From: Deltaproteobacteria bacterium
GTDB lineage: Bacteria > Desulfobacterota > GWC2-55-46 > JAJCZF01
DNA length: 53,919 nt
NCBI GenBank assembly: GCA_029262535.1
Contig: JAJCZF010000087.1
Coordinates: 1-53,919 of the forward strand
Reading direction: 5' to 3'
Each line of letters opens with the position of its first letter. Position 1 is the stretch's first letter. Made by a program: the position numbers and the translations under genes. Under the pieces are notes generated by a model. It saw only the letters and a list, made by a program, of their open reading frames with translations, was not told the DNA's origin and searched no databases. Below, in pieces: positions 43,712-52,902 of the stretch.

Positions 43712-44353
43712 TTGTTTACAGGTATTATAGAGGCCGTCGGAACGGTTAAAGCGGTTGAAAAATCGGGCGTATCTGGTAAGATAGAGGTTGCGGCTCCGCT
43801 CGACTTGAGCAGTGTTAAACTGGGCGATAGTATATGCGTGAGCGGGGCCTGCCTTACGGTTGTCGCCATTTCTGCCGGCGGGTTTTCAGCAGACGTATCT
43901 GAGGAGACCTTTGCGCTTACCACGCTCGGCGAGCTTAAGCCGGGCCACAGTGTAAATCTCGAACTATCGCTTACGCCGACCAAACCTATGGGCGGCCATA
44001 TCGTTACGGGCCATATCGACGGCACCGGCGAACTCGTTAAGAGAGAGCGGCGCGGCTCGTGTGAAGAGATAGAGTTTAAGCTACCCGCTTCGCTACTGGC
44101 TCAGCTTGTTAAGAAGGGCTCCGTGGCTGTGGACGGCATAAGCCTCACCGTGGCCGATCTTACGGATACCGGTTTTACCGTGGCGGTCATACCGCATACG
44201 CTTAAGGGCTCCACTCTCGGTGAAAAGTCGGCGCGTTCACGCGTGAATATCGAGACCGATATAATAGGAAAGTATGTGGAGAGATTCCTCGGCCCGCACA
44301 AAAAGGGCGGTATAACCGAGAGTCTTTTGCGCGATAATGGATTTTTGAGATAG
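43712..44353 (+). CDS. ribE: RibE: riboflavin synthase alpha chain
   Basis: A 213-residue enzyme that dismutates two 6,7-dimethyl-8-ribityllumazine molecules to riboflavin. It has two lumazine-binding repeats (about 1-97 and 98-195), with MGGHIVTGHIDG in the junction region. A TTG start is chosen because the family invariably begins MFTGIIE and GGGAG lies seven bases upstream. Confidence 0.96.
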   Translation: MFTGIIEAVGTVKAVEKSGVSGKIEVAAPLDLSSVKLGDSICVSGACLTVVAISAGGFSADVSEETFALTTLGELKPGHSVNLELSLTPTKPMGGHIVTGHIDGTGELVKRERRGSCEEIEFKLPASLLAQLVKKGSVAVDGISLTVADLTDTGFTVAVIPHTLKGSTLGEKSARSRVNIETDIIGKYVERFLGPHKKGGITESLLRDNGFLR

Positions 44354-44385
44354 GTAAGTTTTTATAAATACCTATAAAGATTGAT

Positions 44386-44398
44386 GCCTCATTGAGGC
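44386..44398 (+). promoter_or_regulatory. Short hairpin between ribE and ribBA
   Basis: GCCTC-ATT-GAGGC forms a 5-bp stem with a three-base loop, followed by TTATTGCATTTT. It may weakly attenuate transcription inside the operon. Confidence 0.35.
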
Positions 44399-44443
44399 TT
44401 ATTGCATTTTAACCGATTGATGGACCGGAAAGGCCTTTATTAG

Positions 44444-45667
44444 ATGTCTATAAAGAGAGTAGAAGCGGCGCTTGAAGAGATACGCGCCGGACGCATGGTC
44501 ATACTTGTTGACGACGAGGACCGCGAGAACGAAGGCGACATATGCATGGCGGCCGAGCTGGTAACGCCCGAGGCGGTTAACTTTATGGCCAAGGACGCGC
44601 GCGGCCTGATATGCCTGACCCTGACCGAGAGCTATTCCGACAAGATGCAGCTTAACCCGATGGTAGACGACAATACCTCGCTCTACAGGACGGCCTTTAC
44701 CGTCTCCATCGACGCAAGGCATGATATTACGACAGGCATATCGGCTTCGGATAGGGCGATTACGATTCTTGCGACCGTAGCCGACGACGCAAAACCTGAA
44801 GACCTTGTGAGGCCGGGCCATATATTCCCGCTTAGAGCAAGGGACGGAGGCGTGCTGGTGCGCGCCGGTCAGACCGAAGGCTCGGTCGATCTAGCCAGGC
44901 TCGCGGGGTTAAAGAGCGCGGGCGTAATATGCGAGATAATGAATGACGACGGCACTATGTCGCGTATGCCCGACCTCGAATTATTTGGAAAAAAACACGG
45001 TCTGATGATCGTCAGCATCGCCGATATTATTGAATACAGACTGAGAAAAGACCGCCTTGTAAGCCGCATGGCCAAGGCCGACCTACCGACTAAGTTCGCC
45101 GGGGAGTTTAGCGCATACGCATATGAAAACGACGTGGACGACCACGAGCATCTGGCGCTCGTAAAGGGCGAGATAGACCCGGAGGTGCCGGTACTTGTGC
45201 GTGTCCATTCGGAATGCCTTACAGGGGATGTGCTCGGTTCGCTCCGTTGCGACTGCGGTGAGCAGCTAAAGTGTGCGATGCAGATGATAGAAGAGGCGGG
45301 CGCGGGTGTATTTATCTATATGCATCAGGAGGGGCGCGGCATAGGCCTCGTAAATAAGCTCAAGGCATACGCGCTTCAGGATAACGGTCTCGATACGGTC
45401 GAGGCCAACGAGGTGCTCGGTTTCAAGGCCGATCTTCGCGATTACGGCCTGGGGGCGCAGATACTGCTCGATCTCGGCGTCAAGAAGATGCGCATCATGA
45501 CCAATAACCCGAAGAAGATAAAGGGGCTCGAAGGTTACGGCCTTGAGATTGTCGAAAGGGTGCCGATTGAGATCAAGCCACAGGTAAAGAATGTTAAATA
45601 CCTGCAGGTCAAGAAAGACAAGATGGGCCACTTGATTACCAACCTTGAGGTTAATAAGGAACAATAA
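44444..45667 (+). CDS. ribBA: RibBA: DHBP synthase/GTP cyclohydrolase II
   Basis: A 407-residue bifunctional protein. The N-terminal dihydroxybutanone-phosphate synthase (about 1-205) has [10 protein letters not shown] and the later [12 protein letters not shown]. The C-terminal GTP cyclohydrolase II (about 206-400) has the zinc ligands in [19 protein letters not shown] and the catalytic [12 protein letters not shown]. It supplies both precursors of lumazine. Confidence 0.97.
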   Translation: MSIKRVEAALEEIRAGRMVILVDDEDRENEGDICMAAELVTPEAVNFMAKDARGLICLTLTESYSDKMQLNPMVDDNTSLYRTAFTVSIDARHDITTGISASDRAITILATVADDAKPEDLVRPGHIFPLRARDGGVLVRAGQTEGSVDLARLAGLKSAGVICEIMNDDGTMSRMPDLELFGKKHGLMIVSIADIIEYRLRKDRLVSRMAKADLPTKFAGEFSAYAYENDVDDHEHLALVKGEIDPEVPVLVRVHSECLTGDVLGSLRCDCGEQLKCAMQMIEEAGAGVFIYMHQEGRGIGLVNKLKAYALQDNGLDTVEANEVLGFKADLRDYGLGAQILLDLGVKKMRIMTNNPKKIKGLEGYGLEIVERVPIEIKPQVKNVKYLQVKKDKMGHLITNLEVNKEQ

Positions 45668-45710
45668 GGCGCGCGTTACGGCCTGTAATTTTTTTAAATT
45701 CGGAGGGGAT

Positions 45711-46175
45711 ATGCCTAAGACAATCGAAGGAAGCTTATCGGCAAAGGGGTTAAAGTTTATTATTATCGTCGCAAGGTTTAACGACTTTATCGGAGAGAGG
45801 CTTTTAGGTGGAGCGGTCGATACGCTCACCAGGAGCGGCGCGGTCGAGGACGACATAGAGGTCATAAAGGTCCCGGGCGCATACGAGATACCGCTTATAG
45901 CCAAGGCCGTGGCCGATAAGGGCGCCTGTGACGCGATAATCTGCATAGGGGCGGTCATAAGGGGCGCGACCCCGCACTTCGATTATGTGGCGGGAGAGGC
46001 CGCGCGCGGCATCTCTCGCGCCGCCCTTGAGAGTGGCGTGCCCATCGCCTTCGGCCTGATCACCGCCGATAATCTGGAGCAGGCCATAGAGAGGGCCGGC
46101 ACAAAGAGCGGCAACAAGGGCTCTGACGCAGCGCTTACGGCCATTGAGATGGCTACCCTGCTGAAGGAGCTTTAA
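45711..46175 (+). CDS. ribH: RibH: 6,7-dimethyl-8-ribityllumazine synthase
   Basis: A 154-residue lumazine synthase. It has the substrate-binding [14 protein letters not shown], the [10 protein letters not shown] loop, [17 protein letters not shown] with the catalytic His, and [14 protein letters not shown] near the C-terminus. The ATG at 45711 with GGAGGGG upstream is preferred over an upstream in-frame start at 45645. Confidence 0.97.
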   Translation: MPKTIEGSLSAKGLKFIIIVARFNDFIGERLLGGAVDTLTRSGAVEDDIEVIKVPGAYEIPLIAKAVADKGACDAIICIGAVIRGATPHFDYVAGEAARGISRAALESGVPIAFGLITADNLEQAIERAGTKSGNKGSDAALTAIEMATLLKEL

Positions 46176-46249
46176 TTGATCTTTAACTACAGATTCGGTC
46201 ATATTACCGTCCTTCCGTCGGCCTTGGGGCCGCGTGGCGGTTTTTTATT

Positions 46250-46858
46250 ATGAGACATAAGCGGGTTGCCCGCGAAAAGGTCCTTCAGGCGCTCTACCAA
46301 AGGGACCAGTCTATAGATATCGCCGCCTTTGACGCCGACACCGCTTCGATATTGGCCTCTCTCGACTGTAAGGGACGTTCAAGGCCCTATGCCGAGACCC
46401 TGCTTAATGGCGTTATCGAAAATATGGACGAGCTTGACTCCTTGATCGAAGGTTCCAGCGAGAATTGGTCGATGGAGCGCATGTCTATCGTGGATAAGAA
46501 CCTGTTGCGCCTTGCGGCCTACGAGATAGTCTACTGCGAAGAGGTCCCTTTCAGGGTGGCTATAGACGAGGCCATTGAACTCGCCCGGCGCTTCGGGGCC
46601 GAAGAGTCGTGGTCTTTTATAAACGGCGTGCTCGACCGCATCTCTAAAAACGGATCGGTCGCCCCAAGGGTAAAACCAGTCAGGCCTGCCAGAGATGTTA
46701 AAGACGTTCGAGCTGTTAGAGATGTAAAAGACGTCAGGGCTGTTAAGGCTGTAAAGGATGTCAGGGCCGTAAGATTTGTAAAGTTAGACGCGGCAACCGC
46801 CACTGCGTCGAAGGTAGTCAAGCGTGTTAAGGTTGTCAATACGCCGGAAGAAAAATAA
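46250..46858 (+). CDS. nusB: NusB with unusual V-x-x repeat tail
   Basis: A 202-residue protein; residues 1 to about 136 are an ordinary NusB antitermination factor (ARxxVLQALYQRD at the N-terminus and VAIDEAIELARRFG, FINGVLDRI at the C-terminal end), which with S10 promotes rRNA transcription. Beyond this lies a ~65-residue extension, of which about 30 residues repeat in triplets with Val every third position: RDV-KDV-RAV-RDV-KDV-RAV-KAV-KDV-RAV. A basic end KVVKRVKVVNTPEEK follows. Typical NusB is 130-165 residues. The tail DNA is a 9-bp repeat array, 46671-46785. It could bind RNA or be neutral slippage. Confidence 0.93.
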   Translation: MRHKRVAREKVLQALYQRDQSIDIAAFDADTASILASLDCKGRSRPYAETLLNGVIENMDELDSLIEGSSENWSMERMSIVDKNLLRLAAYEIVYCEEVPFRVAIDEAIELARRFGAEESWSFINGVLDRISKNGSVAPRVKPVRPARDVKDVRAVRDVKDVRAVKAVKDVRAVRFVKLDAATATASKVVKRVKVVNTPEEK

Positions 46859-46880
46859 TAGAAATTTTTGGAGATAAATC

Positions 46881-48011
46881 TTGAAGGTACAATCGTTAGA
46901 TCTTAAAGCGCAATACAAGTCGATAAAACGCGAAGTCATGAGCGCGATAAATGAAGTATGCGATTCTCAGCATATGATACTGGGTAAAAATGTCACCGCG
47001 CTCGAAGATGAGCTTTCGACCTATGCCGGGGCCTCATACGGCGTGGGTGTGGCGTCGGGCACCGACGCGATACTTCTGGCTCTTATGGCCTTTGGCGTGG
47101 GGCCGGGCGACGAAGTGCTTACCACTTCTTATACATTTTTCGCAACTGCCGGCTCCATTGCGCGCCTCGGCGCGAAGCCGGTATTTGTCGATATCGACCC
47201 CGATACTTATAATATAGATACCAATGCGATGGAGGCCATCTTAAAAAAGCGTAAAGGTAACCGCATAAAGGCCATAGTGCCGGTTCACCTATACGGCCAG
47301 TGCGCCGACATGCGCGCCATTAAGATTCTAGCCAAAAAATACGGCCTCAAGGTCGTTGAGGACGCGGCGCAGGCGATCGGGGCCTCCTATCACGGCGCGG
47401 GCGCGGGTTCGATTGGCGACGCGGGTTGTTTTTCTTTTTACCCGTCTAAGAATCTTGGTGGATTTGGCGACGGAGGCATGGTTACGACCAACAATAAAAA
47501 GACAGCCGAAAAGGTAAAGATGCTCCGTATGCACGGCTGTAAGGACCGTTATCATCACCGCTTTGTCGGCATAGCAAGCCGCCTTGACGAGCTGCAGGCC
47601 GCGGTTCTTAAGGTCAAGCTCAAATATCTAACCGAGTGGACCGAGTCAAGGATAGAGAAGGCCGCTACTTATAACGCGCTATTTGAGAAGGCCGGGCTCG
47701 CAGCTATTATAAAGAGACCGGTCGTTTCGGAGGGCAACCGCCACGTCTATCACCAGTACGTCATTAGCGCGTCAAAGAGAAACGGACTTAAGGATCACCT
47801 CCTTGCAAATGGCGTGGGCTCGGCTGTGTACTACCCCATACCTCTTCACCTTCAGGACTGCTTTGTCGATCTCGGTTATAAGAAGGGCGACCTTCCTGTC
47901 TCCGAGCGGGCGGCTAAAGAGACGCTGGCGCTTCCGATCTACCCGGAGCTGAAGAGACGGGAACAGAAATACGTGGTAGAGCAGATCGCTGAGTTCTATT
48001 CAATAAGATAA
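46881..48011 (+). CDS. DegT/DnrJ/EryC1/StrS family sugar aminotransferase
   Basis: A 376-residue PLP-dependent enzyme that converts a nucleotide-linked keto-sugar to an amino-sugar for polysaccharide or O-antigen synthesis. The PLP Lys lies in FYPSKNLGGFGDGGMV, and DAAQAIGASYHG and GVASGTDAILLAL are family hallmarks. The TTG start at 46881 has GGAG seven bases upstream. The next gene makes UDP-xylose or related sugars, so the two may serve the same glycan. The product sugar cannot be fixed from sequence. Confidence 0.93.
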   Translation: MKVQSLDLKAQYKSIKREVMSAINEVCDSQHMILGKNVTALEDELSTYAGASYGVGVASGTDAILLALMAFGVGPGDEVLTTSYTFFATAGSIARLGAKPVFVDIDPDTYNIDTNAMEAILKKRKGNRIKAIVPVHLYGQCADMRAIKILAKKYGLKVVEDAAQAIGASYHGAGAGSIGDAGCFSFYPSKNLGGFGDGGMVTTNNKKTAEKVKMLRMHGCKDRYHHRFVGIASRLDELQAAVLKVKLKYLTEWTESRIEKAATYNALFEKAGLAAIIKRPVVSEGNRHVYHQYVISASKRNGLKDHLLANGVGSAVYYPIPLHLQDCFVDLGYKKGDLPVSERAAKETLALPIYPELKRREQKYVVEQIAEFYSIR

Positions 48012-48032
48012 GGTGAAAGAGGGAGGCTTTGA

Positions 48033-48974
48033 ATGTCTTATAAAAAGAGGGTTCTTGTTACCGGCGGCGCGGGGTTCCTGGGTTCGCACCTCTGCGAGAG
48101 GCTCTTAAATGACGGCTTTGAGGTCATCTGCCTGGACAACTTCTTTACCGGCAGGAAGGAGAATATTGCGCACCTTCTGCCTAATTCGTCATTTGAGGTC
48201 ATACGCCATGACGTCATCGAGCCGATACTGCTTGAGGTTAATTATATATATAATCTCGCCTGTCCGGCCTCTCCGGTTCACTATCAGCATAACCCGGTAA
48301 AGACTATAAAGACGAGTGTCGCCGGCACGCTCAATATGCTCGGCATGGCAAAGCGCGTTGGGGCGCGTATGTTACAGGCATCGACGAGCGAAGTCTACGG
48401 CGACCCAACGTGTCATCCGCAGGTCGAGAGTTACTGGGGTAATGTAAACCCCATCGGGCCGCGCGCCTGTTATGACGAAGGCAAGCGTTGCGCCGAGGCC
48501 CTGATGTTCTCCTATCACGATCAGAACGACGTGGATATAAGGGTTGTGCGTATATTTAATACATACGGCCCAAGGATGTTAGAAAACGACGGAAGGGTCG
48601 TTAGTAACTTTATCGTTCAGGCCTTAAGGGGCGAGGATATTACCGTATACGGTAATGGCAACCAGACGAGAAGTTTTTGTTACGTGGACGAGATGGTGGA
48701 CGCCTTTACGAGGATGATGGGGACCGAAGATTTTTCCGGCCCGGTCAATCTTGGGAACCCTACCGAGTTTACCGTGTTTGAGCTTGCCGAGCTTGTCAGA
48801 GAAATTACAGGCTCCAGGTCGGCCATTATCCATAAGGAGCTGCCCGCCGACGATCCGGTACAACGCCAGCCGGATATAACGCTGGCAAAGGAGAGGCTTT
48901 CATGGGAGCCGAAAGTGCAGCTCGAAGAGGGGCTCTTAAAGACCATAAAATTCTTTAAGGAGCTTTTGGCCTAG
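48033..48974 (+). CDS. UDP-glucuronate decarboxylase (UXS-like SDR)
   Basis: A 313-residue extended short-chain dehydrogenase. It has NAD-binding [14 protein letters not shown] at the N-terminus and catalytic Tyr and Lys in [12 protein letters not shown]. The stretches [19 protein letters not shown] and [11 protein letters not shown] are diagnostic of UDP-xylose synthases rather than generic 4-epimerases. It converts UDP-glucuronate to UDP-xylose. It starts 22 bp after the aminotransferase and probably shares its operon. Confidence 0.93.
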   Translation: MSYKKRVLVTGGAGFLGSHLCERLLNDGFEVICLDNFFTGRKENIAHLLPNSSFEVIRHDVIEPILLEVNYIYNLACPASPVHYQHNPVKTIKTSVAGTLNMLGMAKRVGARMLQASTSEVYGDPTCHPQVESYWGNVNPIGPRACYDEGKRCAEALMFSYHDQNDVDIRVVRIFNTYGPRMLENDGRVVSNFIVQALRGEDITVYGNGNQTRSFCYVDEMVDAFTRMMGTEDFSGPVNLGNPTEFTVFELAELVREITGSRSAIIHKELPADDPVQRQPDITLAKERLSWEPKVQLEEGLLKTIKFFKELLA

Positions 48975-48977
48975 CCG

Positions 48978-49103
48978 CTACTCGGAAACAAGCTCCATGG
49001 GTTCGCCGCAGCAGATTAATTCTCCGCCGCCGACCTTGGTTACAACCACCTCGTTGCCGCATATTGGGCAGAAGAACTTTTCACCTTCTTTGGAGATCCG
49101 CAT
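48978..49103 (-). CDS. Desulforedoxin-like small iron protein
   Basis: A 41-residue protein: starts MRISKEGEKFF, then CPICGNEV, GGGEL, ICCGEPMEL. The CPxC and adjacent CC pairs are the four Fe ligands of desulforedoxin and the N-terminal domain of desulfoferrodoxin. It would carry one electron at a rubredoxin-type centre. It is divergent from the flavodiiron gene (131 bp between starts) and tail-to-tail with the UXS gene, four bases apart. It is a plausible redox partner of the flavodiiron protein in oxygen or NO detoxification. It is too short for usual ORF cut-offs. Confidence 0.86.
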   Translation of the reverse strand: MRISKEGEKFFCPICGNEVVVTKVGGGELICCGEPMELVSE

Positions 49104-49233
49104 TGTTTTCTCTTTCTCAGTAGACTGTCTGGATATGGAAGATTGGCATCCTTTATTTAAGTTGAGGCAATACTAGTATATATGCTAAACTTTTGCTTGT
49201 AAATAGCAATCTAACTTCAGTGGAGAAAGTCTA
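49104..49233. promoter_or_regulatory. Divergent promoter region desulforedoxin / flavodiiron
   Basis: TTGAGG near 49171 followed by TATATATGC and TAAACT gives a possible sigma-70 promoter toward the flavodiiron gene. GGAGAAAG sits before its ATG. The reverse strand is AT-rich but has no clear promoter. Confidence 0.35.
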
Positions 49234-50421
49234 ATGTTAGAAAGTAAGAAGATAAGAGAGGGCCTGTACTGGGTCGGCGCAACCGACTACTCCAGGAGGC
49301 TCTTTGACGCCTTGATCCCGTTGCCAGACGGCACGAGTTACAATGCCTACATAGTAAAAGGCACTGAGAAGACCGCGCTTATAGATAGCGTGGACCCGGA
49401 TATGGCCGACACCCTGCTTGATAATATAAAAGGCATTGAAAGGCTAGACTATATTATATCCAATCACGCCGAGCAGGACCACTCCGGCGCAATCCCGGCG
49501 GTCCTTCGGGTCCACCCCGAGGCAAAGGTCGTAACAAACCCCAAGGGAAAGGGGCTCTTATCCTCTCACCTGGGAATAAAAGAAGACCGGTTTATAACGG
49601 TTGCGGACGGAGAGACACTAGACCTTGGCGGCAGGACCCTGGAGTTTATCTATATACCGTGGGTCCACTGGCCCGAGACTATGGCGACATATCTCAGGGA
49701 AGATAGGGTGCTCTTCAGCTGCGACCTCTTTGGATCTCATCTGGCGACGAGCGGTCTCTATTCGAGCCGTGAAGAGAAGGTCACAGAGGCCGTAAAGCGT
49801 TACTACGCCGAGGTCATGATGCCCTTCAGGACCATTATCAGAAAGCATCTCGCAAAGCTCGACGGCTATCAGATCGATATTATCGCTCCGAGCCACGGCC
49901 CGGTACATAACGAGCCCGCCGCTGTTGTCGCGGCCCATAAGGAGTGGGTCTCGGATGAGAGAAAAAATACTGTTCTGCTTCCATACATCTCCATGCACGG
50001 CTCGACACTCAAGATGGTCGATCACCTCACGGACGCGCTCTGTGAAGAGGGTATCAAGGTGGAGCGATTCGACCTTACCGTGACCGATGCGGGCAGGTAC
50101 GCCGTTTCGCTAGTGGACGCCGCGACCATAGTTGTCGCCACTCCGAGTTTTCTTACCGGCGCGCACCCGCATGTGGTTTCGGCGGCCTTTCTGGCCAATG
50201 CGCTTCGTCCCAAGCTCAGGTTCGGCGCGGTTATAGGTTCTTACGCATGGGGCACGCGTATGGTCGAGCAGGTGACAGATCTCCTGAGCGGTCTCAAGCT
50301 TGATATGATGGAGCCGGTCCTTGTAAAGGGCGACCCGCGCGGAGACGGCTTCAAGGCGCTCGACGCCCTGGCGTCGGAGATCAAGAAGAGGCATAAAGAA
50401 GACGGTATAGAGCTTAGCTAA
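49234..50421 (+). CDS. Flavodiiron protein (A-type flavoprotein, O2/NO reductase)
   Basis: A 395-residue cytoplasmic enzyme reducing oxygen to water or NO to N2O in anaerobes. The metallo-beta-lactamase domain (about 1-245) has iron ligands in SNHAEQDHSGA, WVHWPET, FSCDLFGSH and APSHGPVH. The flavodoxin domain (about 250-390) has YISMHGSTLKM for FMN. Electrons usually come from rubredoxin-type proteins; the divergent desulforedoxin gene is a candidate. It is consistent with an anaerobic or microaerophilic host. Confidence 0.95.
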   Translation: MLESKKIREGLYWVGATDYSRRLFDALIPLPDGTSYNAYIVKGTEKTALIDSVDPDMADTLLDNIKGIERLDYIISNHAEQDHSGAIPAVLRVHPEAKVVTNPKGKGLLSSHLGIKEDRFITVADGETLDLGGRTLEFIYIPWVHWPETMATYLREDRVLFSCDLFGSHLATSGLYSSREEKVTEAVKRYYAEVMMPFRTIIRKHLAKLDGYQIDIIAPSHGPVHNEPAAVVAAHKEWVSDERKNTVLLPYISMHGSTLKMVDHLTDALCEEGIKVERFDLTVTDAGRYAVSLVDAATIVVATPSFLTGAHPHVVSAAFLANALRPKLRFGAVIGSYAWGTRMVEQVTDLLSGLKLDMMEPVLVKGDPRGDGFKALDALASEIKKRHKEDGIELS

Positions 50422-50521
50422 CATTAAAAACCGTTTGCATCGGTCCTATTTGATTTTGGGCGACAAGGGTCTACGGCAAGAGAGACTCTAAAAGCGGTTT
50501 TATTACCTATAGGAGCGCTAA

Positions 50522-51370
50522 ATGACCGAGACTACCGAAGCCGTATTGAGAGAGAAGGTTGACGAGTTAACCAAGCTGTCGACCACACCCGAAATCCTTA
50601 AGAGGATTTTGGAGATATCCGAAGACGAGAACGCAAACGCTTCGGATTACGAACGAGTGATAGAGCGCGATATCGCACTGGCGTCCCAGATACTGAAACT
50701 CTCTAATGCGTCCTATTATGGTTTTTCGAGGAAGATAAGGACTATATCTCAGGCCGTTATGGTTCTGGGCTTCGATATGGTAAAGGGGCTTGCCATATCT
50801 TCGGCGGTCTTTACCGCTATGAGCCCGGCTAGCCGCGATAAGGTAAGGGAGCTCTGGTGTCACTCCTACGAGGCCGCAAACGCCACGGCTATGCTCGCGG
50901 ACCGCGCAGGTGTGGCCGGGCGCGACATCGCTTTTCTTTCAGGACTCCTGCACGATATTGGCCGGGCCTTGTTCTTTCAGATCTTTGGTGGTGAGTACTT
51001 TGAGAACTGTCCGCACGACAGGGCGGATCTATTTGCCGATGAGGTGATGAACTACGGGGCGTCGCACACAGAGGTAGGCGCATGGTTTGTCGATAAGTGC
51101 AATTTGCCGGGAGAGATCGTAACCGCCATCAAGTATCACCACACCCCCGATGTCTATAATGACGCCGACGGTAAGATTCCTCAACTTCTCAGCATGGTCT
51201 ATCTAGGAGACTTGATAGTCTCTGAAGACGGATTCTTTAAGAACGACAGCTTTCTTTCCCCTGAACATACCAACGCACTGAAGTCTCTCGGCATTACGGG
51301 TTCCTCGCTCGCCCTCATAAAGATCGAGGTCGAAAAGCATAAGGACGAGATCAGGCAGTTCTTCTCTTAA
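50522..51370 (+). CDS. HDOD domain signalling protein
   Basis: A 282-residue single-domain HDOD protein. The N-terminal helical segment (LSTTPEILKRILEI) is followed by ASQILKLSNASYYGFSRKI and LLHDIGRALF; the HD pair is retained, and YHHTPDV lies near the end. HDOD proteins act in signalling and do not usually show phosphodiesterase activity. AGGAGCGC precedes the ATG. It converges on the GGDEF gene, a pairing often seen in c-di-GMP networks. Confidence 0.9.
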   Translation: MTETTEAVLREKVDELTKLSTTPEILKRILEISEDENANASDYERVIERDIALASQILKLSNASYYGFSRKIRTISQAVMVLGFDMVKGLAISSAVFTAMSPASRDKVRELWCHSYEAANATAMLADRAGVAGRDIAFLSGLLHDIGRALFFQIFGGEYFENCPHDRADLFADEVMNYGASHTEVGAWFVDKCNLPGEIVTAIKYHHTPDVYNDADGKIPQLLSMVYLGDLIVSEDGFFKNDSFLSPEHTNALKSLGITGSSLALIKIEVEKHKDEIRQFFS

Positions 51371-51430
51371 AGATTTCAAAGCCTGCAATATTTTAAAGAG
51401 ATTAAGAGGGTGTGGCGAAAGTAGAGCGGA

Positions 51431-52579
51431 CTATCCACTGTCCTTTGTTCCATCTGAAATTATTCGGGAAGCGCTGGTGGTAACGACCTTGTTACGTCCG
51501 GTCTCTTTAGCGTCGTACATGGCCTTATCGGCCTTTCTGATGAGATCTCGCATGATCGTCTGGATCGGCAGTGTTGTGTCGGTCGAATTTCTGAGAGAAG
51601 AGATACCGACGCTTGCGGTGATCACTCCGCCGATACCGGCCTTCTTTGCGATAAACCTGTCGCGCTGCCTGAGGAAGACGAACTTTTCGATGCGTTCCCT
51701 TATCTTCTCACCGTAGTCCGAGGCCTCGGATATTTTGCAGTCCGGCATGATGATGACAAATTCGTCGCCGCCGTATCGTACAATGGTGACATCCTTGTCG
51801 GTCTCTATGTCGTCGAGTATGCGTCCGATTTCGGTTAGGACGCGGCTTCCGGCCAGATGGCCGTGAGCGTCATTTATATCCTTAAAGTGATCCAGGTCGA
51901 AAAATATCAGGCAGAGTTCCTTGTCGTTGGCGAGCGCGTCTATCAGGTTGTCGTTCAGTTGATCATAGAAAAACCTGTCGTTATAAAGCCCCGTTAGGTT
52001 ATCTCGTATAGAGAGTTCCTCAAAGCGCTTGGCGTCGAGCGAATTTTGAATCAATGTCGAGGTGTATGAGGCGAATACCTTCAAGAGATTGAGATCTTTT
52101 TCTTCAAAGACGACTTCGCTAGATTTATTAAGCAGTTCTATAGTTCCGATGGTCTCTTCTTTGAGTTTTATAGGAACGCAGATGATAGACTTAGTGGTAA
52201 AGTGGGTCTTCTTGTCTATTCCGGGAAAGAAGTGTTTGTCTTCATCTACCGTTTTGCTGATATACGGTTCTCCATTCGTATATGTCGCGCCCACTATGCC
52301 TGTATCCGCAGCAATCCTTATACCGACTAGCTTATCTGCGCCGTCACCGTAACAGGCGACGAAACAGAGGGTCTCAGGCAGACCGCTGTTGTGACCGAGT
52401 ATGGAGTCGTTAAGCAGTATCGACCCGGACTCGGAGGGCACGAAGTCATTGGCCGAACGCAGTATCTCAACGAGCATCTCCTTTAAGTCTATCTCTTCAG
52501 GCCCCTCCATATCAAGCAGGGCGCTCTCGGCCTCAAGCAGACTTTCGATGATTTCATCTGACGCTATGTGTACTTCCAT
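51431..52579 (-). CDS. GAF-GGDEF diguanylate cyclase
   Basis: A 382-residue cytoplasmic protein. An N-terminal segment and GAF domain (about 25-175) are followed by a GGDEF domain (about 190-365) with the intact active loop RYGGDEFVIIMPD and LFFDLDHFKDIND. The allosteric RxxD inhibition site normally just before the loop reads TDKD, so product inhibition is probably absent. It synthesises cyclic di-GMP, the substrate of the HD-GYP proteins at 14562, 29245 and 30748. A sigma-70 promoter is visible at 52612-52641. Confidence 0.94.
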   Translation of the reverse strand: MEVHIASDEIIESLLEAESALLDMEGPEEIDLKEMLVEILRSANDFVPSESGSILLNDSILGHNSGLPETLCFVACYGDGADKLVGIRIAADTGIVGATYTNGEPYISKTVDEDKHFFPGIDKKTHFTTKSIICVPIKLKEETIGTIELLNKSSEVVFEEKDLNLLKVFASYTSTLIQNSLDAKRFEELSIRDNLTGLYNDRFFYDQLNDNLIDALANDKELCLIFFDLDHFKDINDAHGHLAGSRVLTEIGRILDDIETDKDVTIVRYGGDEFVIIMPDCKISEASDYGEKIRERIEKFVFLRQRDRFIAKKAGIGGVITASVGISSLRNSTDTTLPIQTIMRDLIRKADKAMYDAKETGRNKVVTTSASRIISDGTKDSG

Positions 52580-52611
52580 TAAAAAAACCCTTCTTTTCCA
52601 TTATCTCTGTA

Positions 52612-52641
52612 ACTATAATACAAAAACAACCATATAGTCAA
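52612..52641 (-). promoter_or_regulatory. Sigma-70 promoter of the GGDEF gene
   Basis: On the minus strand TTGACT (52636-52641) and TATAGT (52612-52617) lie 18 bases apart, about 33 bases before the ATG at 52579. Confidence 0.55.
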
Positions 52642-52644
52642 CAT

Positions 52645-52785
52645 CCGCACAGTGTGCGGAGCCAATTTCGCGCCGGGCCGGGCCTGGGGCCAATTTCGTG
52701 GAATAAGTTTGTAATAACCGGTAGTCTCCAATTACGTGGATAAAAGCTTCAAGTAGTTGGTAGTCTCCAGTTACGCGCGGGCTCT
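52645..52785. repeat. Diverged family-2 repeat units before selB
   Basis: CCGCAC-AGT-GTGCGG at 52645-52659 is a palindromic head like that of family 2. GGGCCAATTTCGTGGAATAAG and ATTACGTGGATAAAAGC followed by GTTGGTAGTCTCCAGTTACGCG resemble two tandem, diverged copies of the unit body. The 323-base gap before selB contains little else. Confidence 0.5.
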
Positions 52786-52902
52786 TTCTCGTAAGCTAAT
52801 TTTTCTTTCTCCTCTCACTATGTAGCGATAGCTCTGGACATTACAGGCGGTTCGGTTTATTTTATCTTTTTCACCTCATTACCTTTAAAGCAAGGAACTA
52901 CT

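Noticed and set aside
46531..46839. Minus-strand frame with LT/LTS repeats over nusB
   Set aside because: It is the reverse reading of the 9-bp repeat array in the NusB tail, with no start signals.
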